Assembly (NCBI GenBank): GCA_900469955.1
Contig: UBYX01000008.1
Location: 62,001-126,000, forward strand
Length of the DNA stretch: 64,000 nucleotides
Source of the DNA: Hyphomicrobiales bacterium
Lineage (GTDB): Bacteria > Pseudomonadota > Alphaproteobacteria > Rhizobiales > Rhizobiaceae
Direction: 5' to 3'
The first letter of the stretch is position 1; each line of letters starts with the position of its first letter. Of this stretch, positions 45,809 to 54,383 are shown one piece after another. The translations under genes were made by a program, and so were the position numbers. Below the pieces are notes generated by a model. It saw only the letters and a program-made list of their open reading frames with translations. It did not search any database and was not told where the DNA came from.

Positions 45809-46900
45809 ATGAGTTTGTTTCATCGTCTGGGTTCGCGCTTATTTCTGGTGGGTGTTCTTTCAAGTTTCGCCGCACAGGGTGCCGGCGCTGAGGAAATCGT
45901 CTTCAAAGACCAGGAGAACCGCGAGGTTCGCCTTGCGAAAGCAGCCGAACGAATTGTCTCGATCGTCATTCCGATGGCCTCGACGGTCATTGCTCTCGAT
46001 GGTTCGACCAAAAAACTCGTGGGCATGAACCCGACAGCCAAGAGCGCCGTGGTGGAGGGCATTCTGGGCAAGATCTTTCCGGAGGCGAAAGACATCCCGT
46101 CCGATGTGACGGCGCCGAATTTCGTGCCGAATGTCGAGGCATTGACCGCAACCAACCCGGACCTCGTGATCCAATGGGGCGGGCGAGGCAACGATATCGT
46201 AGCTCCCATCACCAACGCCGGCCTCACGGCCATGCTCATTCTCTATGGGACCGAGGAACTGACCCGCGACTACATGACCATGGCCTCGAAGGCGCTGGGA
46301 AAGCCGGAGCGTATCACGCAACTCGTCGAATGGCGCGACCGCGTTCAAAAGGATATGGAGGCAAAGGCCGCCTCGGTCCCCCAGGACAAGCGTCCGAGCG
46401 TTCTCTATCTCGGCCGAGCGCTTTCCGATATCAGCGCCTCAGGTACGAAGGGCAGCTACAATGCCTGGTACATAGAGCTTGTCGGCGGCAAAAATGCCTC
46501 GGCCGAACTGAACGGCACTGTTTCCATCAACAAGGAACAAATCGCCCAATGGGATCCGGAGGTCATCTTCCTGAATGCCTTCGAAGCCAAGCTGAATGTG
46601 GACTGGGTCTATAGCGATCCGGTTCTCTCCCTCACCAAAGCTGCCAAGAACAAGCGCGTCTACAAGATGCCGTTGGGCGGCTATCGGTGGGATCCGCCGA
46701 ACCAGGAATCACCGCTTTCCTGGATGTGGACGGCCAACCTCGTCCAGCCCGGCGTCTTCAACTACGACATACGCGCCGAAATGAAGGCTGCATATAAGAC
46801 GCTTTACAATTACGAGCTCACGGAAGCGGATATCGACGCCATCCTTTGGGTCAAGGAACAGGGCAGCGCAACGAACTACGACCAGTTCAAGGCGAAATAG
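45809..46900 (+). CDS. Metal/metal-chelate ABC transporter periplasmic binding protein (FepB/BtuF class)
   Basis: A 363-residue exported protein with a signal peptide (MSLFHRLGSRLFLVGVLSSF to AQGAGA, about 1-27) and a class III binding fold. ERIVSIVIPMASTVIALDGSTKKLVG and NPDLVIQWGG form the first lobe, and IAQWDPEVIFLN the second. The C-terminal LGGYRWDPPNQESPLSWMW block is not that of common siderophore-binding proteins I know. The class binds iron chelates, haem, cobalamin or, as in MolA, molybdate/tungstate. It is the first gene of a six-gene overlapping operon. Ligand unresolved. Confidence 0.8.
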   Translation: MSLFHRLGSRLFLVGVLSSFAAQGAGAEEIVFKDQENREVRLAKAAERIVSIVIPMASTVIALDGSTKKLVGMNPTAKSAVVEGILGKIFPEAKDIPSDVTAPNFVPNVEALTATNPDLVIQWGGRGNDIVAPITNAGLTAMLILYGTEELTRDYMTMASKALGKPERITQLVEWRDRVQKDMEAKAASVPQDKRPSVLYLGRALSDISASGTKGSYNAWYIELVGGKNASAELNGTVSINKEQIAQWDPEVIFLNAFEAKLNVDWVYSDPVLSLTKAAKNKRVYKMPLGGYRWDPPNQESPLSWMWTANLVQPGVFNYDIRAEMKAAYKTLYNYELTEADIDAILWVKEQGSATNYDQFKAK

Positions 46901-46902
46901 CC

Positions 46903-47964
46903 ATGGCGGTCGTTGTGCAGGAGCAGGATGCAAGAAGGTTACGGATCGCGCTGGCCCGCCAGACGCTGGTGTTCGGACTGCTGCTGCTACTATTCATAAC
47001 CGCGTTCATCGTTAGCCTCTGCGTCGGCCGCTTCTCAGTTCCCGCGGGACGCGCGCTGGAGCTTGTCTGGATCGGAATAACCGATCCGACGCGCGAACTC
47101 ACAAATATCGATGAGCGCATCGTGCTGCTTGTGCGTGCACCGCGTGTCGTCCTGGCAGCGCTCGCCGGTGCCGGACTGGCTGTTTCCGGCGCGGCACTCC
47201 AGGGCGTTTTCCGCAACCCCCTTGTTTCGCCCGATATCCTTGGCATATCTCAAGGTGCAGCCTTCGGCGGCGCTCTCGGGATCATGCTGGGGATCTGGGG
47301 GTTGCCGCTGATCGCCATGGTGTTCGTCTTTGGCCTGGCGGCACTCATTCTTGTCGGCCTGCTGTCACGCATCAACGGCCGCACTGAGACGGTCACCGTC
47401 ATTCTCTCAGGACTGGTGATAAGTTCGATGTTTTCGGCGGTGGTCTCGCTTCTGCAGTTCGTCGCCGACCCCAATACGTCGCTGCCGGCAATCGTCTATT
47501 GGCTGATGGGCTCGTTTGCCACCTCCACCTGGCAACGCACCTTGATAGCCGCGCCCGGCCTCATTTTGGGCAGCCTGATACTCTGGATGCTGCGCTTCCG
47601 CTTGAACATCCTGTCACTCGATGAAGCCGAAGCCCGCAGCCTCGGCGCCAACACCACCCGCGAGCGGTGGCTCGTTTTTGGAATGATCGCCATCATTGTC
47701 GGCAGTCAGGTTGCAGTGTCTGGCATCATCGGCTGGGTCGGCATCGTCATCCCGCACGCCGCTCGCCTGCTTGTGGGGCACGATCATCGTGCGCTGCTGC
47801 CTGCATCCGTCGTGCTCGGCGCGGGCTTCATGGTGATCATCGACACATTGGCCCGGACAGCGACAGCCGCCGAAATCCCCCTCGGCGTCATGACCGCACT
47901 GGTCGGAGCACCGATCTTTGCCGTGCTTTTGCGCAATCACTATCGCGAAAGAAGTGCTTCATGA
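46903..47964 (+). CDS. FecCD family ABC transporter permease
   Basis: A 353-residue membrane protein with about ten helices. FecCD/BtuC signatures are VRAPRVVLAALAGAGLAVSGAALQGVFRNPLVSPDILGISQGAAFGGALG and SGIIGWVGIVIPHAARLLVGHDHRALLP. The family imports iron-siderophores, haem, cobalamin and oxyanions. The ATG lies two bases after the preceding stop, and the stop overlaps the ATPase start (ATGA). Only one permease is encoded, so a homodimer is likely. Confidence 0.9.
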   Translation: MAVVVQEQDARRLRIALARQTLVFGLLLLLFITAFIVSLCVGRFSVPAGRALELVWIGITDPTRELTNIDERIVLLVRAPRVVLAALAGAGLAVSGAALQGVFRNPLVSPDILGISQGAAFGGALGIMLGIWGLPLIAMVFVFGLAALILVGLLSRINGRTETVTVILSGLVISSMFSAVVSLLQFVADPNTSLPAIVYWLMGSFATSTWQRTLIAAPGLILGSLILWMLRFRLNILSLDEAEARSLGANTTRERWLVFGMIAIIVGSQVAVSGIIGWVGIVIPHAARLLVGHDHRALLPASVVLGAGFMVIIDTLARTATAAEIPLGVMTALVGAPIFAVLLRNHYRERSAS

Positions 47965-48722
47965 TCGGCCTTGACGACGCCACCGTGCGCTTCGGGTCGC
48001 GCACCATCATCGACGGCCTGAGCTTCTCCGTCCCTGTCGGTCGCACCCTGGCGATCCTGGGGCCTAACGGCCGCGGCAAGACCACCACCCTCAAAGCCAT
48101 GCTCGGTTTTCAACGGTTGGATGCCGGACGACGCCTCGCTCCTGAAATCGTCGGTTACGTGCCGCAAACCGGGGCGAGCAATCAGCAGCGTCATCGTGCA
48201 CTGGACATCGCGGTCATGGGTCGCGCCGCGCATCTCGGCCTGTTCGGCCAACCGCGCGCAAGTGATTTCGACATCGCCCGTTCCGCACTGGAGCGTACAG
48301 GGGCGGCGCGCTTCGCCAATCATTTTTTCGACCGGCTCTCAGGCGGCGAGCGGCAGCTCGTGCTTCTCGCAAGGGCCCTTACCACCGGTTCTCAGGTGCT
48401 GGTTCTCGATGAACCGGCCGCAGCTCTCGACCTTCACAATCAGGAGCGGCTCTTGAGACTACTCAACATTCTGCGCGAACCGCGCGACAAGGCGATCGTT
48501 TTCACCACCCACGATCCGAACCACGCATTGACGGCAGCGGACGAGGCGTTGTTGATGATGCCCGACGGTCAGCCGCTGCATGGCCCTGCCAGCGAGATGA
48601 TCACGCCGCAGAATCTGGAACGCCTCTATGGCGTGCCGATGCGGATCGTGGAACTTGCAGGTCCTGACGGCTGTATCCATCATGCGGTGCTGCCGGCGTT
48701 CGCAGGAATCCGCGCCGCATGA
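47961..48722 (+). CDS. FepC/BtuD-type ABC transporter ATP-binding protein
   Basis: A 253-residue ATPase with Walker A GPNGRGKTTT, signature LSGGERQLVLLARAL and Walker B VLVLDEPAAALDLHNQ. VPQTGASNQQ is the Q-loop region. The GR in Walker A replaces the more common GS/GA and is tolerated in the family. The stop overlaps the next start by four bases, so the unusual downstream genes are translationally coupled to the transporter. Confidence 0.88.
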   Translation: MIGLDDATVRFGSRTIIDGLSFSVPVGRTLAILGPNGRGKTTTLKAMLGFQRLDAGRRLAPEIVGYVPQTGASNQQRHRALDIAVMGRAAHLGLFGQPRASDFDIARSALERTGAARFANHFFDRLSGGERQLVLLARALTTGSQVLVLDEPAAALDLHNQERLLRLLNILREPRDKAIVFTTHDPNHALTAADEALLMMPDGQPLHGPASEMITPQNLERLYGVPMRIVELAGPDGCIHHAVLPAFAGIRAA

Positions 48723-49333
48723 CCATCCTGATGATACAATCGCACTATCAGGAACCATTTGCTGATACCGCGCCGCTCTTCGCGGATGTCGTCGCCTCCG
48801 GGCTCATGAAAGTGGTGCGTGAGATGGAACTTACCGACGAGCATTTTGCTGACGCTCGCGGATTGATCACCACCACCCACCTCGACCAGATCGGGGTGCA
48901 GCGCTTTACTCCCGCCATTACCGCCTTCCTGGATAGCGGTGCCCGATGGATCTACCACGGCCATATCTTGCGCCCGATCCTGCCGGAACTTAGCGTCTAC
49001 CAGCCGATCCCCAATCCCAAGCGGGCGGATTTTGATCAGACGCGACTTTTCGACCATCCGATTTTTGCCGGCATCGACCAAAAAAAACTGGAGACGAACC
49101 GAGGGGTCGCGGGCTTTTACGGCCGCGGCCACAATCCGCCGCCGGTGGGCGCGGTCGTCATCAACGCGTTCGGGCCAACTCAAATCCCCGTCGACTGGAT
49201 CTGGGCCCGGCCTGAGGGCGGCGAGCTTCTCTGCCATGCGGGCAATGAATTCTGGGGCTGCGGCGATGACCCCGAGGTGAAAACGCTGCTTGCCCGTCGA
49301 GCCGCCGCCTGGCTTTCGGGAGAACTGAACTGA
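48719..49333 (+). CDS. ThuA/class I GATase-like protein of unknown function, copy 1
   Basis: A 204-residue soluble protein without signal peptide. The order of strands and motifs suggests a flavodoxin-like GATase/ThuA fold: MTILMIQSHYQ, LITTTHLDQIG, FLDSGARWIYHGHI, FDHPIFAGID and CHAGNEFWGCGDDPEV. No Cys nucleophile elbow of true glutamine amidotransferases is visible. It resembles the next gene product in layout (DHP-[IL]-F, then a Cys/His-containing segment and a final helix ending in Trp), so the two look like old tandem duplicates. Coupled to the ABC genes, it may process the imported compound. Function unknown. Confidence 0.6.
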   Translation: MTILMIQSHYQEPFADTAPLFADVVASGLMKVVREMELTDEHFADARGLITTTHLDQIGVQRFTPAITAFLDSGARWIYHGHILRPILPELSVYQPIPNPKRADFDQTRLFDHPIFAGIDQKKLETNRGVAGFYGRGHNPPPVGAVVINAFGPTQIPVDWIWARPEGGELLCHAGNEFWGCGDDPEVKTLLARRAAAWLSGELN

Positions 49334-49953
49334 TGAGCATTCTCGCCATCCACCCCGGCGCCTATTACCATATCGAGACGCTCGAAGCGCCGCGTTACGC
49401 CCATCACTTCGATGTACTTGTGCGACCGGAGGATCTTGCCTCGGTCGAGCTTTCCGAACATGCGGTGGTCTTCATTCCATGCCGAACGCCGGCCGACCGG
49501 CTGGCGCCGCACACTCAACAGCTCCGCGCCTATCTCGACCAGGGCGGCACGATCGTTGCGACCGGGGAGACTTCGTGGGACATCTTCCTGCCGGGCATCG
49601 CCTTCACGCCGCAACAGACGAATTGGTGGTGGTGGCTGACGCCAGATGCCGATCTTGGCGTTCGTATCGCCTCACCCGATCACCCGCTCTTCCGTCGCCT
49701 TGGGGAAAACGATCTCACCTGGCACCTGCACGGCTGGTTCGATCCACCGGCTGGAGCCGAGGTGCTGGCGGTCAATGGCGAAGGGAAACCCATTCTTTAT
49801 GTGGACGAGGTCACGACCTCGGGCCGCATGATCATCACCAGTCTCGATCCATGCTTTCACCATGGGTCTCATTTCATGCCCGCGACAACACGTTTCCTGG
49901 ACGGTTTCCTACCCTGGATGCGCGAAGAGCTGGACGGAGCACAAACACCATGA
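49333..49953 (+). CDS. ThuA/class I GATase-like protein of unknown function, copy 2
   Basis: A 206-residue soluble protein: MSILAIHPGAYYHIE, VVFIPCRTPADRL, YLDQGGTIVATGETSWDIFLPGI, a run of four tryptophans, SPDHPLFRRLGENDLTWHLHGWF and SLDPCFHHGSHFMPATTRFLDGFLPWM. The GGTIVATGE segment matches the glycine-rich strand-turn of GATase-like/DUF4159-like folds. It shares layout with copy 1. The TGATG junction with the preceding gene overlaps by one base. The Cys and His residues near the C-terminus could bind metal. No function is known to me. Confidence 0.58.
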   Translation: MSILAIHPGAYYHIETLEAPRYAHHFDVLVRPEDLASVELSEHAVVFIPCRTPADRLAPHTQQLRAYLDQGGTIVATGETSWDIFLPGIAFTPQQTNWWWWLTPDADLGVRIASPDHPLFRRLGENDLTWHLHGWFDPPAGAEVLAVNGEGKPILYVDEVTTSGRMIITSLDPCFHHGSHFMPATTRFLDGFLPWMREELDGAQTP

Positions 49954-50453
49954 CCAACGCAATCGACGTTTTCGAAGACGGCAAGCTGCTTTCCTACACC
50001 TATGCCCAACTCATGCACTATCATGGTTTCGGATATCCCGGTGGGGTGGCGCATGCGTTCAAGGTGATGCAGCTGGCGCTCCCGCTGCTCAGCCCCGACA
50101 ATCCGCCCGAGCGGCGGGAAATCAGCGTCCGCACTGCCTTTCGCGGTCCCGGCGGCCGCGATGCGTTCGAAATGGTGACACGCGGTCTGACCGAAGGCCG
50201 CTATACGGTCGATCACGGCATGGAAAAACCCGAACGCGGAGAAATCCTCGCCCGCTACGTCTTCGAACTCATCTATCGGGGCAAGACCGTGACGGTGCAG
50301 CTGAAAGAGGGGCACGTGCGCGAAGAATTCATCAGCGTAAGCCGCAAGCCGGACCGCACGCCCGCAGAGGAGGAACGCCTCGTCTGGCTGAAACAGGAAA
50401 TGGCAGATCGACTGCTCGCATTGCCGGCAGACCAAGTCTACGAAGTGGCCTAA
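49950..50453 (+). CDS. Small FmdE-like protein lacking the usual cysteine
   Basis: A 167-residue protein. LMHYHGFGYPGGVAHAFKVMQLAL resembles the FmdE (formylmethanofuran dehydrogenase subunit E) core, His-Gly-His-x-Cys-Pro-Gly followed by a helix, but Tyr replaces the Cys. The next block, FRGPGGRDAFEMVTRGLTEGRYTV, corresponds to the [21 protein letters not shown] region of FmdE, again without cysteines. FYGK-like residues follow at VTVQLKEG. The match is by eye, so it may be a remote relative. It is the last gene of the operon and overlaps the previous one by four bases. Confidence 0.5.
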   Translation: MTNAIDVFEDGKLLSYTYAQLMHYHGFGYPGGVAHAFKVMQLALPLLSPDNPPERREISVRTAFRGPGGRDAFEMVTRGLTEGRYTVDHGMEKPERGEILARYVFELIYRGKTVTVQLKEGHVREEFISVSRKPDRTPAEEERLVWLKQEMADRLLALPADQVYEVA

Positions 50454-50824
50454 CGGCTCCGTTCAAGCACGAACAAGGTCCGGTGCAGCGCTCACGCGTC
50501 GTGAGCGTCATTTCGCGGCGCAGGTCCCCATCTCAGGTAAGCCCGGCCTCCGAGCCGGTGGCTGAAGACGGGGTTTTGGACGTCGGCAATCCCATAAGCA
50601 ATCTTCCATGCCGTCGGCAGCCGATTAGTATTTTTCCAATCGCGATCGGCAAGATTCCGACTGAGCGTCGCGATCGAACTGTGACATCGAGAGCATGTCG
50701 CTGGAGACAAGCCTCCGTTCCGTGTTGACGCAAATCAAAGCGTCTCTTCAAGCCGTGTGTCAGCAGATGAGGGTCAGCAATCTCTCAACCAGCACCGCGC
50801 ATTCGCGTTGCGAGGCTCAAGACC
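50454..50824. other. Intergenic region with possible dispersed repeat and the fixN promoter
   Basis: This 371-base gap has no supportable gene. Bases 50490-50640 hold short hairpins (CCGGC-ctccga-GCCGG at about 50548) and minus-strand frames that look like the spurious repeat-derived peptides common in rhizobial annotations, suggesting a dispersed intergenic element. The right part carries the FixK box (50725-50738) and about 50 bases of fixN leader. Confidence 0.4.
50725..50738. promoter_or_regulatory. FixK/FNR box (anaerobox) upstream of fixN
   Basis: TTGAC-GCAA-ATCAA matches the FNR/FixK consensus TTGAT-N4-ATCAA with one difference. Activation at -41.5 would place transcription start near 50773, 50 bases before fixN. 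Confidence 0.8.
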
Positions 50825-52444
50825 ATGAATTACGTCTCCGAAACAATCTTGTTGGCGGTCGGCACTTTCCTAGCTCTGCTTGGAGCAGCCTACGCCTACG
50901 ATAACCTGTTCGCCTCCCATATGTGGGTCCTGTTCTTCGTGCTGCTCGTCAGCACAGTCGTGATGCTCCGCAAGATCTCCTTTGCGCCAGCAGGACAAGC
51001 CTCCAAGAGCCGGGCCGAGTCCGAGTATTTGGACGAGGTCATCAAATACGGCGTGATCGCGACCGTGTTTTGGGGCGTGGTTGGCTTCCTCGTCGGCGTC
51101 GTCGTCGCGTTGCAGCTCGCTTTTCCGGACTTAAATATCGAGCCTTGGTTCAACTTCGGCCGCGTCCGTCCGCTCCACACCTCGGCGGTCATCTTCGCCT
51201 TCGGCGGCAACGCGCTGATCGCGACTTCATTCTATGTGGTGCAGCGCACCTGTCGGGCGCGGCTTTTCGGCGGCAACCTCGCCTGGTTCGTCTTCTGGGG
51301 CTACCAGCTCTTCATCGTGATGGCGGCAACCGGCTATCTCCTCGGCATTACCCAAAGCCGGGAATATGCCGAACCGGAATGGTATGTGGATATTTGGCTC
51401 ACCATCGTCTGGGTCGCCTATCTTCTGGTCTTCCTCGGCACGATCCTGAAGCGCAAGGAGCCGCATATCTATGTGGCAAACTGGTTCTATCTCGGCTTCA
51501 TCGTGACGATCGCGATGCTGCATGTGGTCAATAATCTCGCCGTTCCCGTCTCCTTCCTGGGCGTCAAGAGCTACTCCGCTTTCGCAGGCGTTCAAGATGC
51601 TTTGACCCAGTGGTGGTACGGCCACAATGCCGTCGGCTTCTTCCTGACTGCCGGCTTCCTCGGCATGATGTATTATTTCGTGCCCAAGCAGGTTAATCGC
51701 CCGGTCTATTCCTATCGCCTATCGATCATCCACTTCTGGGCTCTGATCTTCATGTATATCTGGGCCGGCCCGCATCACCTGCACTATACGGCGCTTCCCG
51801 ATTGGGCCCAGACGCTTGGAATGGTCTTTTCCATCATGCTGTGGATGCCCTCCTGGGGTGGCATGATCAACGGCCTGATGACGCTATCGGGCGCCTGGGA
51901 CAAGATCCGCACCGATCCCATCGTCCGCATGATGGTCATGGCCATCGCATTTTACGGGATGGCGACATTTGAAGGCCCGATGATGTCGGTCAAGGCGGTC
52001 AATTCGCTCAGCCACTATACCGACTGGACGATCGGCCACGTGCATTCGGGCGCTCTGGGCTGGAATGGCATGATCACCTTCGGCGCTATTTATTACCTTA
52101 CGCCAAAGCTGTGGAACCGCAGGCGGCTCTACAGCCTGCAGCTGGTGAACTGGCACTTCTGGCTCGCCACGCTCGGCATCGTCGTCTATGCCGCCGTCAT
52201 GTGGGTTGCCGGGGTGCAGCAGGGCCTGATGTGGCGCGAATACGACGACCAGGGCTTCCTCGTCTATTCCTTCGCGGAATCGGTAGCCGCCATGCTCCCC
52301 TACTACGTCCTTCGTGCAGTCGGCGGCGCCATGTTCCTGACCGGCGCACTCCTCATGGCATTCAACGTCACCATGACAATCCTCGGCTACGAGCGGCAAG
52401 AAACGGTGTCAGGCGCCGCACCCGCCCTGCAGCCGGCTGAATAA
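50825..52444 (+). CDS. fixN: Cytochrome cbb3 oxidase subunit I
   Basis: The 539-residue catalytic subunit (CcoN/FixN) of the high-affinity cbb3 oxidase, which reduces O2 at very low concentration in microaerobic or symbiotic cells. It has about 12 membrane helices, including a haem-ligand His in [18 protein letters not shown], the CuB region [27 protein letters not shown] and the [14 protein letters not shown] block, and the late haem region [20 protein letters not shown]. It is the first gene of fixNOQP, under the box at 50725. Confidence 0.97.
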   Translation: MNYVSETILLAVGTFLALLGAAYAYDNLFASHMWVLFFVLLVSTVVMLRKISFAPAGQASKSRAESEYLDEVIKYGVIATVFWGVVGFLVGVVVALQLAFPDLNIEPWFNFGRVRPLHTSAVIFAFGGNALIATSFYVVQRTCRARLFGGNLAWFVFWGYQLFIVMAATGYLLGITQSREYAEPEWYVDIWLTIVWVAYLLVFLGTILKRKEPHIYVANWFYLGFIVTIAMLHVVNNLAVPVSFLGVKSYSAFAGVQDALTQWWYGHNAVGFFLTAGFLGMMYYFVPKQVNRPVYSYRLSIIHFWALIFMYIWAGPHHLHYTALPDWAQTLGMVFSIMLWMPSWGGMINGLMTLSGAWDKIRTDPIVRMMVMAIAFYGMATFEGPMMSVKAVNSLSHYTDWTIGHVHSGALGWNGMITFGAIYYLTPKLWNRRRLYSLQLVNWHFWLATLGIVVYAAVMWVAGVQQGLMWREYDDQGFLVYSFAESVAAMLPYYVLRAVGGAMFLTGALLMAFNVTMTILGYERQETVSGAAPALQPAE

Positions 52445-52456
52445 AGGAACCGACCC

Positions 52457-53188
52457 ATGGGTCTTCTAGACAAACATCACTACGTCGAACGCAACGCCAC
52501 GCTGCTGCTGGTCGGTTCGCTGGTCGTCGTTTCCATCGGCGGCATCGTCGAAATCGCGCCGCTCTTCTATCTTGAAAACACGATCGAGAAAGTGGAAGGC
52601 ATGCGGCCTTATTCGCCGCTCGAGCTCGTCGGCCGCAGCATCTACATCCGCGAAGGCTGCTATGTCTGCCACAGCCAGATGATCCGGCCTTTCCGGGACG
52701 AGGTGGAGCGCTATGGCCATTACAGCCTGGCGGCGGAATCCATGTATGACCACTCCTTCCAATGGGGCTCCAAGAGAACTGGCCCCGACCTCGCCCGGGT
52801 TGGCGACCGTTATTCGAATGAATGGCATGTCCAGCACCTGATCGAGCCGCGCGACGTCGTGCCGGAATCGGTCATGCCGAGCTATGCCTTCCTGAAGGAC
52901 ACGCCGCTCAAGGTCACAGATGTCAGCATGGAACTGAAGGCCAACCGGGCAGTCGGAGTGCCATATTCCGACGAAATGGTTGCCAGCGCAAAGGCGGATC
53001 TTGCGGCCCAGGCCGATCCGAATGCGGATACTTCAGGTCTTCTCGAACGCTACCCGAAGGCCAAGATCGGCGATTTCGATGGCGATACGCAGAACCTGAC
53101 CGAAATGGACGCGCTCATCGCCTATCTGCAGATGCTCGGCACGCTGGTCGATTTCTCGACCTATGACGACGCCGCCGGCTATCGCTGA
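52457..53188 (+). CDS. fixO: Cytochrome cbb3 oxidase subunit II (mono-haem)
   Basis: A 243-residue membrane-anchored c-type cytochrome (CcoO). One N-terminal helix (about 12-35) is followed by the haem c site CYVCHS in [26 protein letters not shown]. The axial Met is probably in the VMPSY segment. It relays electrons from FixP to FixN. It starts 12 bases after fixN and ends 10 bases before fixQ. Confidence 0.96.
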   Translation: MGLLDKHHYVERNATLLLVGSLVVVSIGGIVEIAPLFYLENTIEKVEGMRPYSPLELVGRSIYIREGCYVCHSQMIRPFRDEVERYGHYSLAAESMYDHSFQWGSKRTGPDLARVGDRYSNEWHVQHLIEPRDVVPESVMPSYAFLKDTPLKVTDVSMELKANRAVGVPYSDEMVASAKADLAAQADPNADTSGLLERYPKAKIGDFDGDTQNLTEMDALIAYLQMLGTLVDFSTYDDAAGYR

Positions 53189-53198
53189 GGAGAAGGAA

Positions 53199-53351
53199 AT
53201 GGAAGCATATACCGCGCTCCGCCAATTCGCCGACAGCTGGGGACTTATGGGCATGGCCCTGTTCTTCCTCGGCGTCGTTCTATTCACCCTGCGTCCGGGC
53301 TCCGAGGCCCAAGCCAAAAAAGCCGCGCAAATCCCTCTGAAGGAGGATTAA
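53199..53351 (+). CDS. fixQ: Cytochrome cbb3 oxidase assembly subunit FixQ (CcoQ)
   Basis: A 50-residue single-helix protein, MEAYTALRQFADSWGLMGMALFF..., ending in a charged tail. CcoQ/FixQ stabilises the core oxidase complex. The ATG at 53199 follows GAGGAGAAGG; an upstream extension is out of family range and overlaps fixO. It lies exactly between fixO and fixP, three bases from the latter. Confidence 0.92.
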   Translation: MEAYTALRQFADSWGLMGMALFFLGVVLFTLRPGSEAQAKKAAQIPLKED

Positions 53352-53354
53352 AAG

Positions 53355-54218
53355 ATGGCGGACAAGCATATCGATGAGATCAGCGGCGTCGAAACCACCG
53401 GCCACGAATGGGACGGAATCCGCGAGCTGAACAATCCAATGCCCCGCTGGTGGGTGTGGACCTTCTACGCGACTATACTTTGGGCACTTGGCTACACCAT
53501 CCTCTATCCGGCCTGGCCGCTCGTCAGCGATGCGACAAGGGGTGCTCTGGGATATTCCAGCCGCGCAGATCTGGCAGCCGATGTCGAAGGCGCAAAGATC
53601 GCCACAGGTGACATCGTCGAAAAGATCGCGAACGCGTCGGTTGACGAGATCCTCGCCGACCAGCAACTCAGCCAGTTCGCCACCGCGGGCGGAGCCGCCG
53701 CATTCCGCGTCAACTGCACGCCCTGCCACGGCACGGGTGCCGCCGGCGGGAAAGGCTATCCGAACCTCAACGACGACGAATGGCTCTGGGGCGGCGACGT
53801 CAATGCCATCTACCAGTCGGTCGCTCATGGTATCCGAGACAGCGTCGACCCGGATACCCGTGTTTCTGAAATGCCTGCATTTGCCGACATGCTGAAGCCC
53901 GAGGAGATTCGTCAGGTCTCCTCCTATGTGGTGAGCTTGACGGGCACACCACACGATCCATCGCTTGTCGAAGCCGGCAGACAGCTCTTTGCCGACAACT
54001 GTATATCCTGCCATGGCGAAAAGGCCGAAGGCAATCGCGACATGGGTGCGCCCAATCTCGGTGACGCCATCTGGCTCAAGGTGCGAGACGAAGCGGAAAT
54101 CGCCAAGCAGATCCAGTCGCCCCGGCATGGCGTGATGCCCGCTTGGGCGACCCGCCTTGGCGACGCAACCGTCAAGCAACTCGCCGTCTATGTCCACTCA
54201 CTAGGCGGCGGCGAATAG
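53355..54218 (+). CDS. fixP: Cytochrome cbb3 oxidase subunit III (di-haem)
   Basis: A 287-residue membrane-anchored di-haem cytochrome c (CcoP). The N-terminus has the conserved HEWDGIRELNNPMPRWW and one helix (about 35-58). Two haem c sites follow, CTPCHG and CISCHG, each with a downstream Met ligand region (EMPAF, VMPAW). It takes electrons from the cytochrome c pool or bc1 complex. It is the last gene of fixNOQP. Confidence 0.97.
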   Translation: MADKHIDEISGVETTGHEWDGIRELNNPMPRWWVWTFYATILWALGYTILYPAWPLVSDATRGALGYSSRADLAADVEGAKIATGDIVEKIANASVDEILADQQLSQFATAGGAAAFRVNCTPCHGTGAAGGKGYPNLNDDEWLWGGDVNAIYQSVAHGIRDSVDPDTRVSEMPAFADMLKPEEIRQVSSYVVSLTGTPHDPSLVEAGRQLFADNCISCHGEKAEGNRDMGAPNLGDAIWLKVRDEAEIAKQIQSPRHGVMPAWATRLGDATVKQLAVYVHSLGGGE

Positions 54219-54318
54219 GGAAAGCAACCGCCACCTTGGCGACGAACCCTGATCCCGAATACGCGGCCGCCGGCGGCAAAGCAGGCGGCCGTTTGTCGCA
54301 TCACGCGGCCAGATACTC

Positions 54319-54332
54319 TTGACGTAAGTCAA
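54319..54332. promoter_or_regulatory. FixK/FNR box upstream of fixG
   Basis: TTGAC-GTAA-GTCAA is a perfect palindrome of the TTGAC-N4-GTCAA form. The predicted start near 54367 lies 17 bases before fixG ATG 54384, which argues against the upstream in-frame GTG (54351) and ATG (54363) as starts. Confidence 0.85.
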
Positions 54333-54383
54333 TGTAGCAGACGCCCGCCGGTGCAAAACAAGATGGGACAAAGGATCAGTCCC

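Noticed and set aside
50492..50751. Two small minus-strand frames before fixN
   Set aside because: They overlap the FixK box, lack ribosome sites and resemble repeat-derived spurious peptides.
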